Shown here: positions 1-3,985 of the stretch, piece after piece
Position numbering within the stretch: the first letter of the stretch is position 1
How the letters are laid out: the number at the start of each line of letters is the position of its first letter
NCBI GenBank assembly: GCA_002399445.1
Contig: DHDR01000027.1
Coordinates: 1-5,330 of the forward strand
From: Ruminococcaceae bacterium UBA4871
GTDB lineage: Bacteria; Bacillota; Clostridia; Oscillospirales; Acutalibacteraceae
Length of the DNA stretch: 5,330 nucleotides
Direction: 5' to 3'
Translations under genes and position numbers: made by a program
The notes under the pieces: model-generated
Seen by the model: the letters and a program-made list of their open reading frames with translations, nothing else
Database searches by the model: none
Told to the model about the DNA's origin: nothing

Positions 1-714
1 AAGCCGTGTAAATCTGTTTGCAGCCATAATTTTTTTCATGAGGTCAAACATCCTATATTCTTTCAAGGCAGCGTATGGAAGAGATGACTGATGTTTACTG
101 ATGGGTTGCTTAACCGCTGTCATGTCAAATTCCGGTACCGTTTTAACTTGCGGCGCTGACTCGGAAGTGGGTGCAGGCTCCGGTTTCTCCGGCTCTGGTG
201 CAGGTTTCTTCACTTTCTCGGCTGCCTTGCGCATAAAGCACCACTTGTTTGACACTTGCTGTGGTGTTTTGTGAAGCTGCTTGCAAATTTCGGAGTTTGC
301 AATTCCTTTTTCTTTCATAATGCGCAGCTGCTTTTCTTCCTCCGGCGTCCAGACGGTCGGATGCTGCCGTTCCATCACCGGCGGTACCGGTTTGAAAAAG
401 TCTGAATCATTGTCGCATTTGGCCCCTTTGCTTTTGCCGATAGCTACAATCTGCTCACGGGAAAATCCCCACTGAGCAAACTGCTTTACCAACGTATCTA
501 CACGCTCGGACAAAATTTTAGGGTCGTTCAGATCATGCGCTTTCTTCTCTGATACGCGGTAAGCCATCCGTATTGCTGACCGCTGTCCTGCAGTATTCAC
601 GCTGTTTTCCTTGCCTTTTAATTCTGGTTGTGCTACACTGGCCATAGAGTTATTGTCTTTGCTACCAGTGGTGTTTCCGGCACCGCTGGCGGCTTTTTTA
701 TTTTCTGACATCAT
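1..714 (-). CDS. Phage-type protein with Myb/SANT-like DNA-binding segment (3' end cut by window edge)
   Basis: The frame is open from ATG 714 to base 1 with no stop, so 238 residues are visible and the C-terminus is missing. An AGGGAG ribosome binding site lies 6 nt before the first of two tandem ATGs; the second (711) is also possible. Residues 1-45 are a low-complexity polar leader. Residues 65-95 look helical. Residues 119-166 resemble a Myb/SANT or resolvase-like helix-turn-helix: W122-T-P-E-E-E opens the first helix, followed by a turn with GIANSEICKQL and a third helix ending in SNKW. A Pro/Glu/Lys-rich linker spans about 167-192, then another charged segment. It is the last gene visible in the leftward early operon, 13 nt after the stop of the cysteine-cluster gene. 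DNA binding is inferred from fold-like pattern only; I do not recognise a specific family. The reading frame is convincing because codon use and residue composition stay protein-like to the edge. Confidence 0.8.
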   Translation of the reverse strand, partial: MMSENKKAASGAGNTTGSKDNNSMASVAQPELKGKENSVNTAGQRSAIRMAYRVSEKKAHDLNDPKILSERVDTLVKQFAQWGFSREQIVAIGKSKGAKCDNDSDFFKPVPPVMERQHPTVWTPEEEKQLRIMKEKGIANSEICKQLHKTPQQVSNKWCFMRKAAEKVKKPAPEPEKPEPAPTSESAPQVKTVPEFDMTAVKQPISKHQSSLPYAALKEYRMFDLMKKIMAANRFTRL

Positions 715-727
715 TATTTTCTCCCTT

Positions 728-952
728 CTAGTTTGCGACGGTTCCAGACAGCAGCTTTAATAACTCTTTGTGCCCGGTCAATTCTTCCAGTGCGTCGATA
801 ACTTGTACGGCAAGTTCATTAAACCCAATGCAACTATTTCTGAACGCGCATGTCATACAATCCTCTCCGTCAACATAGCACTGCAATTCCTGAACACTTT
901 CTGGCACGGTCAATTCCTTATAGGGCTTGATACCTTCTGCTTTGTTTTCCAT
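728..952 (-). CDS. Small cysteine-cluster protein, 74 aa (paralogue of 2048-2209)
   Basis: This is a 74-aa protein of unknown function. The start chosen is ATG 952, because GGGAGGG sits 6 nt before it. ATG 958 would touch the ribosome binding site, and a longer reading back to 1147 would overlap a better small gene in another frame. Residues 21-41 hold four cysteines: C25-x6-C32-x2-C35-x-F-R-x2-C41, preceded by LQ. This suggests a metal site (zinc or iron-sulfur) or a disulfide cluster; which one cannot be told from sequence. The C-terminal half (46-70) is amphipathic helix. The 53-aa protein at 2048-2209 shows the same LQC...C-x2-C-x-F-R-x2-C pattern, so the two are probably homologues. The start lies 2 nt past the stop of the upstream membrane gene, which implies translational coupling. 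Confidence 0.8.
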   Translation of the reverse strand: MENKAEGIKPYKELTVPESVQELQCYVDGEDCMTCAFRNSCIGFNELAVQVIDALEELTGHKELLKLLSGTVAN

Positions 953-954
953 TT

Positions 955-1128
955 TCATCCCTCCCGAAACAACTTCCGTCGCATTTCGCGACGGTTTTTT
1001 TCTGCGCGTGCACGGTCTCTGCGGCAACGGTCCATGTATCGTTTTGCGCCAGCTGCAAGACAGATGATTATGTATGAAACTGCCAGTGCCGCGGTGCCAA
1101 CGCCGATCCAAAAAAATATTGTTGCCAT
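955..1128 (-). CDS. Small membrane protein with basic tail, 57 aa
   Basis: A 57-aa reading frame from ATG 1128 to TGA 955. Residues 3-27 form one hydrophobic membrane segment (TIFFWIGVGTAALAVSYIII and following residues). Residues 29-56 are strongly basic, with about a dozen Arg/Lys (KRYMDRCRRDRARAEKNRRE), so the tail should lie in the cytoplasm and may touch membrane lipid, nucleic acid or an acidic partner. The ribosome binding site is weak (AAGAAGTG about 7 nt upstream). It begins 15 nt after the stop of the HTH gene and its TGA overlaps the region of the next gene's start, so it fits the operon with no gap. A longer frame covers the same bases (to 1147) but would have to read through the hydrophobic stretch out of frame; the membrane-plus-basic pattern here looks much more like a real protein. 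No family recognised. Confidence 0.72.
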   Translation of the reverse strand: MATIFFWIGVGTAALAVSYIIICLAAGAKRYMDRCRRDRARAEKNRREMRRKLFREG

Positions 1129-1143
1129 GCTGTTTCACTTCTT

Positions 1144-1476
1144 TCATTCTTTAATGGGCCGAATCTTGCCATACTCAATGGGTTCCGGTTCTGGATCATT
1201 ATGTACACTGCTAAGGTATTCCAGCAGGCTGTCGTAATTTATCAGGCGTTTCTGCCCCAACACTTGTGTTTTGATTTTTCCCGACAGTGCCAGTCTCCGT
1301 ACCATAGATTCTGTTACACTGGTTTGTGGGTCATCTTCCTTTAGCTGCTTATACGCATCTTTCAGCAGTCGCATGCGTGGCTGCTGTGGCGCTTCTTTGC
1401 GTGAATGTTTCATAATGGTCGCGACCTTGTTGGCAATGATTTGCAATTCTGCATCTGAAAATTTCAATTCAGGCAT
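1144..1476 (-). CDS. Excisionase-like helix-turn-helix protein, 110 aa
   Basis: A probable DNA-binding protein of 110 aa. The start is ATG 1476, preceded by AAAGGAG with 7-nt spacing; the frame stays open further upstream to a GTG at 1572, but that extension has no ribosome binding site. Residues 35-92 resemble the winged-helix fold of phage excisionases and MerR-like proteins: a helix LLKDAYKQL, the helix-turn-helix around TSVTESMVRRLALSGKIKTQ, then a wing strand with LGQKRLINYDSLLEYL. The N-terminal 30 residues form another helix, and the tail is acidic then basic (DPEPEPIEYGKIRPIKE). In related elements such proteins either direct excision (recombination directionality factor) or act as early regulators. 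Its place in the early operon, not next to an integrase, leaves this open. Its TGA is followed 15 nt later by the next gene. Confidence 0.75.
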   Translation of the reverse strand: MPELKFSDAELQIIANKVATIMKHSRKEAPQQPRMRLLKDAYKQLKEDDPQTSVTESMVRRLALSGKIKTQVLGQKRLINYDSLLEYLSSVHNDPEPEPIEYGKIRPIKE

Positions 1477-1624
1477 TGGTATTCTCCTTTCCTCCGGCCA
1501 CTGATTGCAAGCAGAGTTGCAAGGGCATTTCTTTGGTAACGCTGGGGCTATCAGCGCCAACACTCTGCCCACAAACAGTGACCGGAAATTATTGTTAATT
1601 TTCCTTTCCCGGTGTAAAATAGTG

Positions 1625-1726
1625 TCAGGCTGTTATATGCCCTAAAAATACAAATACCCAAGCTAAAACCATTCCACAAATAAAGCCGACGTTCCACCCT
1701 GCGTGCCAGTCGTGCGATTTAATCAT
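1625..1726 (-). CDS. Tiny single-pass membrane peptide, 33 aa
   Basis: A 33-aa frame from ATG 1726 to TGA 1625. GGGGAG lies 9 nt upstream. The N-terminus is polar (MIKSHDWHAGWN) and residues 13-29 are a continuous hydrophobic segment (VGFICGMVLAWVFVFLG). Gap-filling position within a leftward operon, a ribosome binding site and a clean membrane helix support it, but short hydrophobic frames can arise by chance. No function or family can be assigned. Confidence 0.5.
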   Translation of the reverse strand: MIKSHDWHAGWNVGFICGMVLAWVFVFLGHITA

Positions 1727-1800
1727 CTTCACCTTCTCCCCATTTGAAAGTACAATTTAACGTACTTCCTGTGTACTGGATAAAGATGCTGAAAACCAAA

Positions 1801-1979
1801 TCACACATCTTTTTCGTTGATTGAAATGAGCGGCCGATTGTTAACCGTGATTTTCAGGTCAAGCGAAGCGGCTAAATCTTTCACTTCCTGCAAAAGTGAT
1901 TTTAGTTGCTTCACTTTTTTGTTGCTTCGTCAATTTCATCAATGTTGGCGCTAACGTTAAGTACGATATTACTTTCCAT
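1801..1979 (-). pseudogene. Small phage protein gene split by a -1 frame change at A-AAA-AAG
   Basis: The first part reads from ATG 1979 (AAGGAGG 7 nt upstream; an ATG at 1982 also exists) for 22 codons and stops at TGA 1911-1913. The second part is open in the -1 frame from GTG 1912-1914 to TGA 1801-1803, 37 codons. Joined by a -1 shift they give a 59-aa protein that starts MESNIVLNVSANIDEIDEAT, continues through a helical KVKQLKSLLQEVKDLA, and ends KITVNNRPLISINEKDV. This reads as one continuous small alpha/beta protein. The junction is the heptamer A-AAA-AAG in the correct phase for -1 slippage, immediately followed by the stop. The options are programmed frameshifting, a lost base in a six-A run (mutation or sequencing error), or reinitiation at the overlapping GTG. 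I record it as broken because a homopolymer indel is the simplest reading. Function unknown. Confidence 0.6.
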
Positions 1980-1996
1980 CATGTAGCCTCCTTTTC
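1976..1996. repeat. 21-bp repeat of a translation start region (partner at 2206-2226)
   Basis: Bases 1976-1996 and 2206-2226 match at 20 of 21 positions. Each covers, on the minus strand, the start codon and the AAAAGGAGGCTACAT leader of a gene; the single difference is the base between the two ATGs at 1979/1982 (the other copy has ATA then ATG). The match ends with the coding sequences, which are unrelated. It supports ATG 1979 as the start of the split gene. Confidence 0.8.
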
Positions 1997-2047
1997 GCTG
2001 TAAAGTATTACGGTATGCAAGGACCCGACCGTCCGTGCCCACTCATT

Positions 2048-2209
2048 TCAGTACGCTGATGAAATCTTGTCAGTGAAGATATCCAAAAGCTTGTCATTAT
2101 AGTTCGCCGGAACGCAGTAGCAAAAATCCCTAAAGCAGCATTCAACACAATGCTGCTTTACTTGTTTACAATGGCACTGCAATTTCTTTAAGAACTCTTT
2201 GTTGTCCAT
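2048..2209 (-). CDS. Small cysteine-cluster protein, 53 aa (paralogue of 728-952)
   Basis: A 53-aa protein starting at ATG 2209 with AAGGAGG 7 nt upstream. The frame is open further upstream (to 2353) but no other start has a ribosome binding site. It contains seven cysteines in residues 12-32; the core is C12-x8-C21-x2-C24-C25-F-R-x2-C30. This matches the LQC...C-x2-C-x-F-R-x2-C pattern of the 74-aa protein at 728-952. A metal-binding or redox role is possible but not shown. Residues 38-50 form a C-terminal helix (NDKLLDIFTDKIS). The bases around its start are nearly identical to those around the start of the next gene downstream (20 of 21 bases). The two early-operon copies suggest duplication and divergence in the element, or import of cassettes sharing this domain. 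Confidence 0.78.
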   Translation of the reverse strand: MDNKEFLKKLQCHCKQVKQHCVECCFRDFCYCVPANYNDKLLDIFTDKISSAY

Positions 2210-2226
2210 TATGTAGCCTCCTTTTC
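2206..2226. repeat. 21-bp repeat of a translation start region (partner at 1976-1996)
   Basis: This is the second copy of the repeat at 1976-1996. It covers the start codon and ribosome binding site of the 53-aa cysteine-cluster gene. Spacing from AAGGAGG to ATG is 7 nt in both copies. Confidence 0.8.
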
Positions 2227-2273
2227 TTTTCAATATGGTTTTCTGCTCCCGCAGTTTGTCCTTGCCACGCTGG

Positions 2274-2303
2274 TTGTCCTCCCGCCGTTCAAAGTGATAT
2301 AAT
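2274..2303 (+). promoter_or_regulatory. Promoter for the rightward 53-aa gene
   Basis: TTGTCC (2274-2279, four of six consensus bases), an 18-bp spacer, and a perfect TATAAT (2298-2303) with the extended -10 TG one base upstream. Transcription should begin near 2310, only about 18 nt before the ATG at 2328, with the AGGAGG at 2313-2318 inside that short leader. It faces against the surrounding operon. Confidence 0.6.
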
Positions 2304-2327
2304 TTGGTCAAAAGGAGGTGAATTGTA

Positions 2328-2489
2328 ATGGACGATTTGATACAAAGGCTCACTATGCTTAGATTAAAAGATACTGACCTTTCTAAGCTTTCAAATGAAG
2401 AACTTGTTGCGAAGTTCTTTGAAACCGGCGAGCAGATGGAAAAGGCTCACGCACAATGGCATCATAAGCAAAAAGTAAAAGTCCTCTAA
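2328..2489 (+). CDS. Small rightward gene inside the leftward operon, 53 aa
   Basis: A 53-aa protein of unknown function from ATG 2328 to TAA 2489. AGGAGG lies 9 nt upstream, and a consensus promoter lies before that. The sequence is helical and charged: a first helix MDDLIQRLTMLRL, then DLSKLSNEELVAKFFETGEQ leading into a second helix, and a His/Lys-rich tail with QWHHKQKVKVL. It is the only plus-strand gene left of the control region. Its stop overlaps the stop of the convergent 60-aa gene by 4 nt (CTAA read both ways), and no terminator follows, so its transcript would run antisense to 2486-2865. The promoter, ribosome binding site and helical composition together make it a real gene more likely than not. 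Confidence 0.7.
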   Translation: MDDLIQRLTMLRLKDTDLSKLSNEELVAKFFETGEQMEKAHAQWHHKQKVKVL

Positions 2490-2668
2490 TTTCCAACTAT
2501 TATCTTGCTGTTAAATTCCACGTAGATTTCGCATGCACGGAACACTTCTTTGGCACTGCAGATTGATAGACCTTCTTCGGCAAAGGCCTTTATAATCTGT
2601 CGTGCCATTTCTCTTGTTTTTTCGTCAAGCGACTCCCATTCATCAGCAAGCTTGTCCATTTTATTCAT
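2486..2668 (-). CDS. Hypothetical early protein, 60 aa
   Basis: A 60-aa helical protein of unknown function. The start is ATG 2668, which overlaps the stop of the Cro-like gene as ATGA; a purine-rich GGAGGGGAG lies just upstream, and an alternative ATG at 2659 would have more typical spacing. Residues 4-32 are charged helix (KLADEWESLDEKTREMARQI), and residues 34-52 carry a second segment with two cysteines (C37, C46). The overlap with the regulator implies that the two are translated together, so it may modulate or partner the Cro-like protein, but nothing in the sequence proves this. Confidence 0.72.
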   Translation of the reverse strand: MNKMDKLADEWESLDEKTREMARQIIKAFAEEGLSICSAKEVFRACEIYVEFNSKIIVGN

Positions 2669-2865
2669 CTTCTCCCCTCCTTTTCTTGAATTAGCTCGTC
2701 TAACGCTGCATTGAACTTCTGCTCTGCGCCTTTTGGCTCTTTATGACCATTCATTACTGTACTTACGTATTTCGGATGGTAGCCCAGCTGTGCTGCAAGT
2801 TGCTTGGCCGTTATGCCATAAGTGTGCATTTTGCCCAACAATTTACCTGTCCATTGTGCAGGCAT
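2665..2865 (-). CDS. Cro-like helix-turn-helix regulator, 66 aa
   Basis: The first gene of the leftward operon. The start is ATG 2865 with GAGGTGG 7 nt upstream; the frame is open further upstream (to 2949), but that part lies in the leader and operator DNA. Residues 17-42 carry the helix-turn-helix: GITAKQLAAQLGYHPKYVS gives the second and recognition helices, followed by TVMNGHKEPKGAEQK and a last helix FNAALDELIQE. At 66 aa it is a bare XRE/Cro-type domain with no effector region. Established biology of such layouts: the divergent early regulator competes with the repressor for operators between them and commits the element to its lytic or transfer programme. It would be transcribed from the promoter at 3003-3031 with a leader of about 130 nt. 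Confidence 0.82.
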   Translation of the reverse strand: MPAQWTGKLLGKMHTYGITAKQLAAQLGYHPKYVSTVMNGHKEPKGAEQKFNAALDELIQEKEGRR

Positions 2866-2907
2866 ACAAAATCCACCTCTTTCTTTTTTAAAAATGTTGA
2901 CCTTCGT

Positions 2908-2957
2908 AATCATTTGTGCTAATATATTGATGCTAACAAAATTCAGCACAAATCATT
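2908..2957 (-). promoter_or_regulatory. Long dyad / hairpin in the leader of the leftward transcript
   Basis: Bases 2908-2923 and 2941-2957 are inverted copies: the core atttgtgct (2912-2920) pairs exactly with agcacaaat (2945-2953). Extended, the arms give 15 base pairs with one mismatch and one bulge around a 17-nt loop. It lies about 40 nt past the predicted start of the leftward transcript and ends about 40 nt before the Cro-like ATG. No U-tract follows directly, so it is not a simple terminator. It could be an operator for a dimeric regulator or an RNA hairpin in the leader. Confidence 0.5.
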
Positions 2958-2974
2958 GCAAATACGGGGAATTT

Positions 2975-2988
2975 ATTACTTTCGTAAT
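2975..2988. promoter_or_regulatory. Operator dyad ATTAC-N4-GTAAT (copy 1)
   Basis: A perfect 14-bp inverted repeat, ATTACTTTCGTAAT, just downstream of the predicted start of the leftward transcript. An identical copy lies at 3042-3055. Degenerate copies with one perfect half (GTAAT) and three of five matches in the other, at the same spacing, lie at 2897-2910 and 3010-3023. Presumed binding sites for the divergent repressor and/or the Cro-like protein. Confidence 0.7.
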
Positions 2989-3002
2989 CATCCTGTGACA
3001 AT

Positions 3003-3031
3003 ACTATAGCATACCATCGTAATAATTTCAA
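3003..3031 (-). promoter_or_regulatory. Leftward early promoter
   Basis: On the minus strand, TTGAAA (3031-3026) and TATAGT (3008-3003) are separated by exactly 17 bp, each with five of six consensus bases, and an extended -10 TG precedes the -10 by one base. Predicted transcription start is near 2996. A degenerate operator (3010-3023) lies in the spacer, and perfect operators sit on both sides, so a bound repressor would block it. Confidence 0.72.
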
Positions 3032-3035
3032 CCCC

Positions 3036-3055
3036 GTAATGATTACTTTCGTAAT
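3036..3055. promoter_or_regulatory. Composite operator: GTAAT-G-ATTAC overlapping ATTAC-N4-GTAAT (copy 2)
   Basis: Bases 3042-3055 repeat the perfect dyad seen at 2975-2988. A further half-site at 3036-3040 makes GTAATGATTAC with it, so three half-sites are packed in 20 bp. It lies just upstream of the -35 of the leftward promoter and 37 bp before the repressor start, a position suited to autoregulation. Confidence 0.65.
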
Positions 3056-3068
3056 ATTTGTAGCGTTG

Positions 3069-3074
3069 TACAAT
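3069..3074 (+). promoter_or_regulatory. Possible -10 element for the repressor gene
   Basis: TACAAT (five of six) is the best -10-like hexamer near the repressor start, but no good -35 lies 16-18 bp upstream; the operator at 3042-3055 occupies that position. An alternative is GTGACA (2995-3000) with 17 bp to CGTAAT (3018-3023). The rightward promoter cannot be fixed by eye. Confidence 0.3.
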
Positions 3075-3091
3075 TTTATGGGGTGTATATT

Positions 3092-3466
3092 GTGTTTTAT
3101 GACATATTCAAAGGCCTGTGCGATAAAAAAGATGTGTCTCCGAGCCGAGCTTGCATTGATATGGGATTAAGCCGTTCGTTAGGCGCAAAATGGAAAAACA
3201 CTGGTGCCAATCCTAGTTATGAAGTGTTGACAAAAATGGCCGGATATTTTGGCGTATCAGTTGACTACCTTCTTGGAAATGAGCAAAAAGAAAAGGCTCC
3301 CTCCCAAAATGAGAAGAACCCTGAAGATATTACTTTCGATGATTTCACTTACGCCATGCATAACGAATCTGGAAATTTATCGGAAGAGGATAAGGAAATT
3401 CTACTAAATCTTGCAAGAGATTTGGCAAAGCACCGTATAGAAAAGGATAAAAGAGAAGGAAAGTAG
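3092..3466 (+). CDS. ImmR/CI-like XRE-family repressor, 124 aa
   Basis: Likely master repressor of the element. The start chosen is GTG 3092, since GGGGTG lies 6 nt upstream and the product then begins MFYDIFKGLC, as many clostridial repressors of this type do; GTG 3083 is in frame but sits on the ribosome binding site. Residues 4-62 are the XRE helix-turn-helix domain (SPSRACIDMGLSRSLGAKWK, then a helix ending FGVSVDYLLGN). Residues 63-78 are a polar linker. Residues 80-118 form a C-terminal helical segment with FDDFTYAMHNESGNLSEEDK. There is no LexA-type peptidase domain, so it should not self-cleave. In the ICEBs1 ImmR/ImmA system a similar-sized repressor is cut by a downstream-encoded metallopeptidase, and such a gene follows here. 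It should bind the GTAAT dyads at 2897-3055. Confidence 0.88.
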   Translation: MFYDIFKGLCDKKDVSPSRACIDMGLSRSLGAKWKNTGANPSYEVLTKMAGYFGVSVDYLLGNEQKEKAPSQNEKNPEDITFDDFTYAMHNESGNLSEEDKEILLNLARDLAKHRIEKDKREGK

Positions 3467-3485
3467 AGCTTTCGAGGAAACAGTT

Positions 3486-3929
3486 ACGGAACTTTCAGAA
3501 ATCTATGAGGAAATTGATAAAAGAAATATAGATTTAGTTGGAAGACCAATAGAGTTTGTAAATGCTGATGCTGATGCAGTGACATTTAAATTTCACAACG
3601 AAAAATATTCAATCGTGCTGGATACCTCTAAAGTTAAAACGATAGCACAAATAAAAACGACGCTCATACATGAAATCGGCCACTGTGCTACCGGGTGCAC
3701 CCACCATTTAGACAGTCCACTGGACTTAATCGGCCAGCATGAAGACAGAGCCAATCGATGGGCAGTAGAACGCTTTTTGCCGTTCAAAGAAATGCAGCAT
3801 GCCATGCAAGCAGGGCTCACAGAATCGTGGCAGTTGGCCGAATATTTTGACGTATCAGAAAAAGCGATCAGGTGGGCTCTCAGTTATTATACAGAGAATT
3901 GCGGCATGTCCTTTAATGAAGCATCATAA
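3486..3929 (+). CDS. immA: ImmA/IrrE-family metallopeptidase, with ACG where the start codon should be
   Basis: A predicted zinc protease that would cleave the repressor just upstream. The active-site motif HEIGH is at residues 62-66 counted from 3486, and the likely third zinc ligand is E86 in QHEDRANRWAVERFLP. The C-terminal part (about 100-140) is helical. The reading frame is open from 3441, and the family-like N-terminus (ELSEIYEEIDKRNIDLVGRP) begins right after ACG 3486. GAGGA lies 7 nt before that ACG. No ATG, GTG or TTG occurs in frame between 3441 and GTG 3579; starting at 3579 would lose about 31 residues of the fold and has no ribosome binding site. Either ATG has mutated to ACG, ACG is used weakly, there is a sequence error, or the frame is reached by +1 shifting at the repressor stop (3464-3466). 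From 3486 the protein is 147 aa, a usual length. Protease identity is firm; expression is uncertain. Confidence 0.8.
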   Translation, partial: TELSEIYEEIDKRNIDLVGRPIEFVNADADAVTFKFHNEKYSIVLDTSKVKTIAQIKTTLIHEIGHCATGCTHHLDSPLDLIGQHEDRANRWAVERFLPFKEMQHAMQAGLTESWQLAEYFDVSEKAIRWALSYYTENCGMSFNEAS

Positions 3930-3967
3930 AAAATAAGTCCTCAGCATCAACAAATGCTAAAGGGCTT
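3928..3967 (-). terminator. Leftward-facing terminator-like hairpin after immA
   Basis: The arms 3935-3947 and 3954-3967 form about 12 pairs around a 6-nt loop, with one mismatch and one bulge. Read on the minus strand the hairpin is followed by ATTTTTTA (bases 3935-3928). Read on the plus strand, no T-tract follows. It therefore looks like a terminator for transcripts coming from the right, not for immA. Confidence 0.5.
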
Positions 3968-3985
3968 GAAAAAGGAGCGTGAAAA

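Noticed and set aside
281..475. Plus-strand open frame of 64 codons
   Set aside because: It is opposite the long minus-strand SANT-like gene and has a low-information composition; a shadow.
953..1147. N-terminal extension of the 74-aa cysteine gene back to ATG 1147
   Set aside because: The extension has no good ribosome binding site and reads the membrane-protein gene 955-1128 out of frame; the GGGAGGG site fits ATG 952.
770..1237. Plus-strand open frame of 155 codons
   Set aside because: It lies opposite three well-supported minus-strand genes, has no ribosome binding site, and its residue make-up (runs of Ser, Phe, Arg) is that of a reverse-complement shadow.
1271..1504. Plus-strand open frame of 77 codons
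   Set aside because: It is a Ser-rich shadow opposite the excisionase-like gene.
1477..1572. N-terminal extension of the excisionase-like gene to GTG 1572, with a Cys-rich stretch
   Set aside because: There is no ribosome binding site at 1572, while AAAGGAG is correctly spaced before ATG 1476 and the HTH fold does not need the extension.
1582..1612. Inverted repeat ccggaaa / tttcccgg as a terminator
   Set aside because: It has only about 7 pairs with a bulge, an A/T-rich loop, and no T-tract on either strand. It may be weak leader structure only.
1745..1768. Inverted repeat gaaagtac / gtacttcc as an operator or terminator
   Set aside because: It has eight-base arms with one mismatch, no T-tract, and no second copy in the window; too short to separate from chance.
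3593..3820. Minus-strand open frame of 75 codons
   Set aside because: It is opposite the zinc-binding core of the ImmA gene, which carries a clear catalytic motif.
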